Origin: Methanomassiliicoccus sp. UBA6
Lineage (GTDB): Archaea > Thermoplasmatota > Thermoplasmata > Methanomassiliicoccales > Methanomassiliicoccaceae
Length of the DNA: 11,304 nucleotides
Direction: 5' to 3'
Assembly (NCBI GenBank): GCA_002508545.1
Contig: DAVH01000028.1
Coordinates: forward strand, 3,597 to 14,900
Shown here: in pieces, positions 6,127 through 11,304 of the stretch
How positions within the stretch are numbered: the stretch's first letter is position 1
How the letters are laid out: every line of letters starts with the position of its first letter
Position numbers and translations under genes: made by a program
Notes under the pieces: model-generated
Database searches by the model: none
What the model was told of the DNA's origin: nothing
The model's input: only the letters and a program-made list of their open reading frames with translations

Positions 6127-6591
6127 ATGGAAGAGAACGTTACCTATACTGTAGAGCAGGTGAGGAGCAAGATCTCCGAGGCGTTCCCCACCGCGGTTAA
6201 GTTCGAGAGCAAGTCAAAGCCGCGGCGCCTGTTCATGACCGCCGACAAGGGCTCCCTGTTCAACTTGTGCAAGATGATGAAGGACCAGCTGGGGTTCGAC
6301 CAGTGCAGCCTGGTGACCGGCGTCGACCGCTGCGACCGCATGCAGGTCGTCTATCACATCACCTCGTATTCCAGCAACATCACCGCCGAGATCGTGGTGG
6401 ACATCCCCCGCGACAAGCCGGAGATAGACTCGATCACCCCGCTGTGGGGAGGTGCGAACTGGCACGAGAGGGAGGCCTACGACATGTTCGGCATAATATT
6501 CAATGGCCACCCCAAGCTGGAGAGGCTCCTGCTTCCGGCGGACTACACCTTCTTCCCCATGAGGAAGGACTGCGAGACCGGGAGGCGTTAA
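6127..6591 (+). CDS. fpoC: Fpo-like complex I 30-kDa-type subunit C (NuoC homologue)
   Basis: A structural subunit of the peripheral arm that packs against FpoD; it carries no cofactor. The 154-residue protein ends in the 30-kDa signature WHEREAYDMFGIIFNGHP (112-129), followed by LERLLLPADY, which is diagnostic. The N-terminal 100 residues are the less conserved alpha/beta part. It is a free-standing C subunit, not fused to D as in some bacteria. GAGGTGGGAG just before the ATG at 6127 is a strong ribosome binding site. Spacing is 9 bases from fpoB and 1 base to fpoD. Confidence 0.94.
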   Translation: MEENVTYTVEQVRSKISEAFPTAVKFESKSKPRRLFMTADKGSLFNLCKMMKDQLGFDQCSLVTGVDRCDRMQVVYHITSYSSNITAEIVVDIPRDKPEIDSITPLWGGANWHEREAYDMFGIIFNGHPKLERLLLPADYTFFPMRKDCETGRR

Positions 6592-6592
6592 G

Positions 6593-7678
6593 ATGGCAGA
6601 GATGTGGATTAACATGGGTCCTCAGCACCCCATGACCCATGGGCTGTGGAACCTGAGGATCAAGGTCGACGGTGAGACGATCACCGACGCTGAGCCGGTC
6701 ATCGGCTACCTGCATCGCGGCTGGGAGAAGATGGTGGAGGACCGCCGCTACCCCCAGATCATCCCCATGGCCGACCGGCTGTGCTACGGCTCCTCCTTCA
6801 CCTGGAGCCACGTGTACTGCATGGCCGCCGAGGACCTGATGGGCGTGGAGGTTCCCGAGAGGGCGAAGTGGATCCGGGCGATGTCCGACGAGCTGCAGAG
6901 GATCGGTAACCACCTCATGTGGCTGGCCGCCATCGGACCGGACCTGGGAAACCTGACCATCTTCCTGTACGCCATACGTGAGAGGGAGGCCTTCCTGGAC
7001 CTGTTCCAGAGCCTCTGCGGCGCCAGGATGACCTACAACTATTGCCGTATCGGCGGCGTGAGGAACGCCGCTCCCCCCAACTGGGAGCGCGACGTCCTCA
7101 GGACGCTCGATTACTTCGAGAAGCGGCTGGACGAGTACGAGGACCTGGTCGACCGCAACAAGGTCTTCCGCATGAGGATGGAGGACCTCGCTCCCCTGCC
7201 CGCGAAGGAAGCGATAAACCTCGGCTTCACCGGTCCCACGCTCAGGGCCAGCGGAGTGAAGTACGACATACGGCACAACGACCCCTACGAGATCTACGAT
7301 CAGGTGGACTGGCACATGTGCACCGCCGATGAGGGCGACACCTATGCCCGTTACCGGGTGCGCATGGACGAGATGAGGATGTCCGTCCAGATCGTCAGGG
7401 ACATCCTGAAGAAGATGCCCAAGGACGGCCCCATAAGGGTCAAGCCGCCCCGCACCGCGCCGGCCGGCACCGGGTTCGCCAGGATGGAGGACCCGAGAGG
7501 AGAGAGCCTGATCTACATAGCGAGCGACGGCACCGACAAGCCGTTCCGGGTGAAGGTCAGGAGCCCGCTGTTCGTGATCCTTTCCGGCGCCAAGGTGCTG
7601 CTGAAGGGCTACAAGGTCGCCGACGTACCCTCGATCATGGGTATGGTCGATGTCTGCATGGGCGAGACGGATAGGTGA
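6593..7678 (+). CDS. fpoD: Fpo-like complex I 49-kDa-type subunit D (NuoD homologue)
   Basis: FpoD lines the electron-acceptor cavity beside cluster N2 and descends from the large subunit of [NiFe]-hydrogenases without keeping the metal ligands. In 361 residues it begins at once with the family motif INMGPQHPMTHGLWNLRI, giving the cavity histidines His12 and His16. GYLHRGWEKMVE follows at 38-49. DRLCYGSS (61-68) supplies Tyr65, the counterpart of the quinone-binding tyrosine (Tyr87 in Thermus Nqo4). The C-terminal SPLFVILSG...VADVPSIMGMVDVCMGETDR is typical. The very short N-terminus is a little below the usual 370-400 residues, with nothing essential missing. The acceptor is inferred to be a membrane carrier; methanophenazine is established only in Methanosarcinales. 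GGAGG at 6581-6585 precedes the start. Confidence 0.96.
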   Translation: MAEMWINMGPQHPMTHGLWNLRIKVDGETITDAEPVIGYLHRGWEKMVEDRRYPQIIPMADRLCYGSSFTWSHVYCMAAEDLMGVEVPERAKWIRAMSDELQRIGNHLMWLAAIGPDLGNLTIFLYAIREREAFLDLFQSLCGARMTYNYCRIGGVRNAAPPNWERDVLRTLDYFEKRLDEYEDLVDRNKVFRMRMEDLAPLPAKEAINLGFTGPTLRASGVKYDIRHNDPYEIYDQVDWHMCTADEGDTYARYRVRMDEMRMSVQIVRDILKKMPKDGPIRVKPPRTAPAGTGFARMEDPRGESLIYIASDGTDKPFRVKVRSPLFVILSGAKVLLKGYKVADVPSIMGMVDVCMGETDR

Positions 7679-7683
7679 TCTCG

Positions 7684-8775
7684 ATGTATCTGGATATTTG
7701 GCAGTTTTTAGGCGGTCTCGTCCACTGGCTCCTGGTCGACATAATCGGAGCGTTCGTCGGATGGCTGGGCTTCCACGGCCTCGAAGGCTGGCTGGGCAGC
7801 CCCGGCGTCCTGAACTTCGTGACCATCTTGCTAGTGGCGCTGATCGTGTTCGTAGTAGGCATGCTGATATCAATCACCCTGATCTGGCAGGAGAGGAAGA
7901 CCCTCGGGCGTCTGATGGACCGGCGCGGTACTCAGGTCGGCCCCATCGGGCTGTTCCAGAACTTCGCCGACGGCCTGAAGGTGCTGGTGAAGGAGCACAT
8001 CGTTCCTGAGGCGGCCGACAGCCTGGTGTACAACGCGGCACCGGTGATCATCATCGGCACCTCGCTGGCGATGTTCGTCACCCTTCCCTACAGCCCGGGA
8101 TTCTACGTCTCGAACTCCGAGCTGGGCGTTCTGCTCACCCTCGCGCTGTTCGGCATCGTTCCGTTCGCCGTTTTACTGGGCGGATGGGCGTCGAACAACA
8201 AGTACACCCTCATCGGTGGCATGCGTGCGGCAGCCCAGATCATCGCTTATGAGGTGCCGCTGCTGTTGTCCGTGGTCGGGGTCATCATCCTCACCGGCAG
8301 CCTGAACTTTTTCGAGATAGTACAGTGGCAGCAAGAGAACATCTGGCTCATCGCCCCGATGATCATCGGTGCCATAGTGTTCACGATATCCATGGTGGCC
8401 GAGCTGGAAAGGGCGCCGTTCGATCTGCCCGAGGCCGAGGCCGAACTGGTCGAGGGCTGGGGCACGGAGTACGGCGGAATGAGGTTCGGACTGATCATGA
8501 TGTCCGAGTATGCCAGGGGATTCGTGGGTTCCTCTATAATCACCCTCCTGTTCCTGGGCGGCTGGGACATGCCCGACTTCCTGAACTTCATCCCTGTCGG
8601 CCTGTGGTTCCTGCTGAAGATGTTCATGGTGTTTGGCATTATCATCTGGATCAGGGGCGCCCTGCCAAGGTTCAGGACCGATCAGCTCCTGCATCTGGGC
8701 TGGAGGCGGCTGCTACCCCTGGCCGCGATCAACATCGCCATCGCCATCGTGTTCAAGACCATGGGGTGGTTCTGA
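7684..8775 (+). CDS. fpoH: Fpo-like complex I membrane subunit H (NuoH homologue), N-terminally extended
   Basis: FpoH carries the acceptor channel and the start of the E-channel that couples electron transfer to proton movement. The 363-residue polytopic protein has both signatures: WQERKTLGRLMDRRGTQVGP (69-88) and AELERAPFDLPEAEAELVEG (239-258). Key acids Glu70, Glu190, Glu240, Glu242, Glu250, Glu252, Glu254 and Glu257 are all present. The ERK motif is at residue 70, against about 35 in Thermus Nqo8. Roughly 35 extra residues containing a hydrophobic segment and a Gly/Trp-rich loop (GWLGFHGLEGWLGSPG) therefore precede it. ATG 7684 is preferred because AGGTGATC (7673-7680) ends three bases before it. 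A GTG at 7675 would overlap fpoD by 4 bases and add three residues. The stop overlaps the fpoI start by one base. Confidence 0.95.
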   Translation: MYLDIWQFLGGLVHWLLVDIIGAFVGWLGFHGLEGWLGSPGVLNFVTILLVALIVFVVGMLISITLIWQERKTLGRLMDRRGTQVGPIGLFQNFADGLKVLVKEHIVPEAADSLVYNAAPVIIIGTSLAMFVTLPYSPGFYVSNSELGVLLTLALFGIVPFAVLLGGWASNNKYTLIGGMRAAAQIIAYEVPLLLSVVGVIILTGSLNFFEIVQWQQENIWLIAPMIIGAIVFTISMVAELERAPFDLPEAEAELVEGWGTEYGGMRFGLIMMSEYARGFVGSSIITLLFLGGWDMPDFLNFIPVGLWFLLKMFMVFGIIIWIRGALPRFRTDQLLHLGWRRLLPLAAINIAIAIVFKTMGWF

Positions 8776-9524
8776 TGGCGGAGAAGAAGTCTAGAAGAGA
8801 GAAGGAGTTCGGCCTGACCGCTTACATCCTTAGGCCAATGATGGTGACGGCGAAGCAGACCATCAAGTCCAGCATTCACCGGCCCAACACCGTCCAGTAC
8901 CCCTGGGAGAAGGTCGTCCTTCCGGACGTCTTCCGCGGCAGGCCTGGCCTCATATTCGAGAGGTGCATCGGATGCGGCATCTGCATGCGCATATGCCCGA
9001 CCAGGTGCATCGAGCTCATCGAGGTCGAGGACCTGAAGTCCGAGGAGGGCAAGCCCCCGGCCAAGGTAAAGCGGCCGAGGGTCAACGTCGGCAGGTGCAT
9101 GATGTGCGGCTACTGCGCCGAGTACTGCCCCACCGATGCAATGATCGTCACCCCGGAGTACGAGCTGGCCTCGTACACCCGGGAGGAGATGATCTACGAT
9201 CCATACAAGCTCCAGTACCCGGGGGTGCCCGGCAACGAGGTGCACATCGAAGAGGTGCTACCCTCCGAGCTGAAGAAGGGCGTATCTCCCCGGCCCCATG
9301 TCGAGCACGTCGACCTGCCCGTGCTGGAGGACAAGAAGTGCATCAGCTGCTCCCGGTGCGCCAAGGAGTGCCCGGTGGAGGCCGTTAAGATGGTTGAGGT
9401 CGGAGTGAACGAGAAGGGCAGGCCCATCAAGAGGCCGGTCTTCGACAAGGAGAAGTGCGTCTCGTGCGAGACCTGCGTCGAGGTCTGTCCCAAGGACGCC
9501 CTGAAGATGGGGGAGGTGCTGTAA
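8775..9524 (+). CDS. fpoI: Fpo-like complex I subunit I with a doubled ferredoxin region (NuoI homologue)
   Basis: FpoI conducts electrons through two [4Fe-4S] clusters towards N2. The first half is standard. A short amphipathic N-terminus is followed by CxxCxxCxxxCP motifs at Cys64/67/70/74 and Cys108/111/114/118 and the family's TPEYELASYTREEM stretch (126-139). At about residue 150, where the NuoI family usually ends, the protein continues for a further 100 residues with two more complete motifs. These are Cys189/192/195/199 (CISCSRCAKECP) and Cys228/231/234/238 (CVSCETCVEVCP), which together form a second bacterial-type 2[4Fe-4S] ferredoxin domain. The frame is continuous, with no sign of a missed stop. 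The predicted protein thus holds four clusters, perhaps to accept electrons from ferredoxin or another partner. The start at 8775 overlaps the fpoH stop. Confidence 0.93.
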   Translation: MAEKKSRREKEFGLTAYILRPMMVTAKQTIKSSIHRPNTVQYPWEKVVLPDVFRGRPGLIFERCIGCGICMRICPTRCIELIEVEDLKSEEGKPPAKVKRPRVNVGRCMMCGYCAEYCPTDAMIVTPEYELASYTREEMIYDPYKLQYPGVPGNEVHIEEVLPSELKKGVSPRPHVEHVDLPVLEDKKCISCSRCAKECPVEAVKMVEVGVNEKGRPIKRPVFDKEKCVSCETCVEVCPKDALKMGEVL

Positions 9525-9796
9525 TGCCTCTTCCGTGGGATATGATCATATTCCTGTTCATCGCCGCTGTGACCATCATCGCGGCCCTGGCAGTGCTGTG
9601 GTCGAAGGAGATCGTGCGCAGCGTGATGTGGCTGACCCTCAGCTTCCTGGGAGTGGCGTTCACCTACATCTTCCTGAACGCCGAGTATCTGGCGATCATC
9701 CAGATCACGATCTACGTCGGCGCGGTGTCGGTCCTGATGCTGTTCGGTATCATGCTGACCAAGCGTCGTCTGCTGGGAGGTAACCGTGATGAATAA
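9524..9796 (+). CDS. fpoJ1: Fpo-like complex I membrane subunit J, N-terminal half (NuoJ homologue)
   Basis: This 90-residue protein corresponds to the first three helices of NuoJ: about 6-26, 32-52 and 55-78. The third contains IQITIYVGAVSVLMLFGIML (59-78), the conserved segment carrying the pi-bulge that gates the proton path in complex I structures. The rest of NuoJ is encoded by the next gene, as in Methanosarcina fpo clusters, which also have two J genes. GGAGGTG at 9513-9518 precedes the ATG, which shares one base with the fpoI stop. The C-terminal KRRLLGGNRDE is a short cytoplasmic tail. Confidence 0.9.
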   Translation: MPLPWDMIIFLFIAAVTIIAALAVLWSKEIVRSVMWLTLSFLGVAFTYIFLNAEYLAIIQITIYVGAVSVLMLFGIMLTKRRLLGGNRDE

Positions 9797-10019
9797 GCGC
9801 AATGTCTATGTCGGGATCACCTTAGCGGCGTTCCTGGTCCTCGTGGTGGGGACGCTCCTTACCGCCCAGTGGCCGGCAGGGTCCTTGACCATGACCAACA
9901 ATGACGAGCTGAGCAGCATGCTCTTCAACGAGTACGGCCTCGCCGTGCTGATCGTAGGCATCGTGCTGTTTGTATCCATGCTGGGAGGAGTGTACATCGC
10001 CCAGGAGGAGAACGAATGA
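9789..10019 (+). CDS. fpoJ2: Fpo-like complex I membrane subunit J, C-terminal half
   Basis: The 76-residue protein has two membrane helices (about 6-25 and 51-71). The block LFNEYGLAVLIVGIVLFVSM is followed by a GGVYIA end, matching the last helix of NuoJ. It is the second half of a split J subunit, expected to pack with FpoJ1 and FpoK. ATG 9789 is chosen because GGAGGT at 9777-9782 lies six bases upstream. A GTG at 9786 would add one residue at poorer spacing. It overlaps fpoJ1 by 8 bases and fpoK by 4 bases (ATGA). Confidence 0.85.
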   Translation: MNKRNVYVGITLAAFLVLVVGTLLTAQWPAGSLTMTNNDELSSMLFNEYGLAVLIVGIVLFVSMLGGVYIAQEENE

Positions 10020-10318
10020 TACCGATCGAGTACTTCATCGGCCTTTCGGCCATCCTGTTCGTCATCGGCGCGGTCGGCGTCCTCACCAAGAAGAACGCCA
10101 TCGTCGTGCTGATGTGCATCGAGATGATGCTCAACGCCGCGAACATCAACTTCGTGGCGTTCTCGGCGTTCTCGGGCGACCTGAACGGCATGATCTTCGC
10201 GCTGGTTTCCATAGCGATCGCCGCCGCGGAGGTAGCGGTCGGTCTGGCAATAGTGCTGAACCTGTACAAGACCAGGGACACCATCGGTCTTGACGAAGTC
10301 AACCTGCTGAGGTGGTAA
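10016..10318 (+). CDS. fpoK: Fpo-like complex I membrane subunit K (NuoK homologue)
   Basis: This 100-residue subunit has three helices (about 4-23, 28-49 and 57-84) and is a small relative of the proton-pumping antiporter-like subunits. The two membrane glutamates required for proton transfer are at exactly the positions found in E. coli NuoK: Glu36 in CIEMMLNAANINF and Glu72 in AAAEVAVGLAIVL. The E-channel is therefore intact at this point, which contrasts with the substitution in FpoA. The length equals that of NuoK. The start overlaps the fpoJ2 stop as ATGA, implying coupled translation. Confidence 0.95.
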   Translation: MIPIEYFIGLSAILFVIGAVGVLTKKNAIVVLMCIEMMLNAANINFVAFSAFSGDLNGMIFALVSIAIAAAEVAVGLAIVLNLYKTRDTIGLDEVNLLRW

Positions 10319-10320
10319 AG

Positions 10321-11304
10321 ATGTACTGGAGCGAGCTAGCCTGGTTGATCCCCATCCTCCCGCTGGTGTCTTTCATCGTGGTCGGGTTCCTGGGGAACAA
10401 GGTATTGAAGAGGGCCGAGAACGGCGGCTACTTCGCCATCCTGATGGCGGGGTCGGCCTGCTTCCTCGCCCTCATGGTAGCGTACGAGATATTGAGCGGG
10501 GGCTACCCCGGAGGGACGTTCAACCAATCCATCGAGTGGATGATCGTCCAGGGTTCGGGCGATAACCTCGGCTTCACCTTCAACATGGGCATATACATCG
10601 ACACGCTGACCGCGCTGATGCTGATCGTGGTGTCCTTCGTGGCCACCCTGGTCGTCATCTACTCCGTCGGCTACATGCACGAGGAGGGCGTGAAGAAGCG
10701 CCGCTACTACGCGGAGATCTCCCTCTTCATATGCGCCATGCTCGGACTGGTCCTGTCTTCCAACTATCTGCAGATGTTCATCTTCTGGGAGATAGTCGGT
10801 CTATGTTCCTACCTGCTCATCGGCTTCTGGAACACCAAGCCCTCTGCCGCCTCGGCGGCCAAGAAGGCGTTCCTGGTGACCAGGATCGGGGACATCATGT
10901 TCATGCTGGGCCTGTTCATCTTCTTCGTCGGGTTCCAGGGCAACCTGGACTTCAACTATATCTTCAACAACGTGGACGCCTTCGTCGGAGGGAACGACCT
11001 GCTCACCCTGGGCACGTTCTTCATCTTCGGCGGCGCGATCGGCAAGTCCGCGCAGTTCCCGCTGCACGACTGGCTGCCCGACGCCATGGAGGGCCCGACC
11101 ACCGTGTCGGCCCTTATCCATGCGGCGACCATGGTCAAGGCCGGTGTGTACCTCGTGGCGAGGTCCTACCCAGTGATGGTGGAGACCCCCAACACGATGC
11201 TCATCATCGCCATCATCGGCGGCATCACCGCCCTGTTCGCGGCGACCATGGCCTTGAACAACCCCAACATAAAGCGGGTGCTCGCCTACTCCACCATCAG
11301 CCAG
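10321..11304 (+). CDS. fpoL: Fpo-like complex I antiporter-like subunit L (NuoL homologue), 3'-truncated by window edge
   Basis: The frame is open from ATG 10321 to the window edge, giving 328 residues of a protein that normally runs beyond 600. It is the distal proton-pumping subunit, related to Mrp antiporter subunits. The hallmarks are visible. MFIFWEIVGLCSYLLIGFW (152-170) has the key membrane Glu157. AKKAFLVTRIGDI is at 180-192, and GKSAQFPLHDWLPDAMEGPT at 241-260 has the channel Lys242. ALIHAATMVKAGVYL (264-278) has His267 and Lys273. It ends in NIKRVLAYSTISQ. GAGGTGG at 10309-10315 is the ribosome binding site, two bases after the fpoK stop. The long lateral helix and the M and N subunits would lie to the right. 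Confidence 0.95.
   Translation, partial: MYWSELAWLIPILPLVSFIVVGFLGNKVLKRAENGGYFAILMAGSACFLALMVAYEILSGGYPGGTFNQSIEWMIVQGSGDNLGFTFNMGIYIDTLTALMLIVVSFVATLVVIYSVGYMHEEGVKKRRYYAEISLFICAMLGLVLSSNYLQMFIFWEIVGLCSYLLIGFWNTKPSAASAAKKAFLVTRIGDIMFMLGLFIFFVGFQGNLDFNYIFNNVDAFVGGNDLLTLGTFFIFGGAIGKSAQFPLHDWLPDAMEGPTTVSALIHAATMVKAGVYLVARSYPVMVETPNTMLIIAIIGGITALFAATMALNNPNIKRVLAYSTISQ

Noticed and set aside
6500..7873. 457-residue minus-strand frame opposite fpoD and fpoH
   Set aside because: Low-complexity His/Val/Gly-rich antisense of clearly conserved complex I genes; no motif and no promoter.
1..11304. CRISPR arrays, insertion sequences, prophage or integrase signs
   Set aside because: No regularly spaced direct repeats, transposase or integrase motifs or terminal repeats were seen; gene content is uniformly chromosomal housekeeping and energy metabolism.

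Overview
The window reads as a GC-rich euryarchaeal methanogen, most likely a member of the Methanomassiliicoccales (Thermoplasmatota). Four things point there. The left-hand gene looks like methanogenesis marker protein 11. A B12-binding/radical SAM protein resembles the Ta0216-type family described from Thermoplasma. The right half is an F420H2-dehydrogenase-like (Fpo) complex I operon in the order A-B-C-D-H-I-J-J-K-L. Ribosome binding sites of the archaeal GGTGAT/GGAGG type sit in front of most genes. This assignment rests on gene content; no rRNA or other phylogenetic marker is present.

Left region (1-3352, + strand): the 3' part of mmp11, a cis-prenyl diphosphate synthase (uppS), and the B12/radical SAM protein. 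The first two are 10 bases apart and the third follows after 47 bases. Middle region (3349-4963, - strand): proC, whose stop codon overlaps that of the radical SAM gene tail to tail, and further right a DJ-1/PfpI-family gene. The 247 bases between proC and pfpI hold an AT-rich TATA-like element and a set of hairpins that may be a small structured RNA. Between pfpI and the fpo operon lie 240 bases with divergent promoters and two perfect inverted repeats.

Right region (5204-11304, + strand): ten consecutive, overlapping or nearly abutting fpo genes; fpoL runs off the right edge. FpoB, C, D and I form the iron-sulfur electron arm. FpoA, H, J (split in two), K and L form the membrane proton-pumping arm, which oxidises a reduced carrier and passes electrons to a membrane electron carrier (methanophenazine in Methanosarcina; not known here). 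The operon starts directly at fpoA from what looks like a leaderless promoter, and no F420-oxidising subunit (FpoF) or NADH module is in view.

Three departures from the family norm stand out. FpoI carries four [4Fe-4S] motifs instead of two. FpoA has Val where the conserved FDxE glutamate normally sits. FpoH has an N-terminus about 35 residues longer than usual. Together they suggest a modified electron-input or coupling route, which the sequence alone cannot prove.
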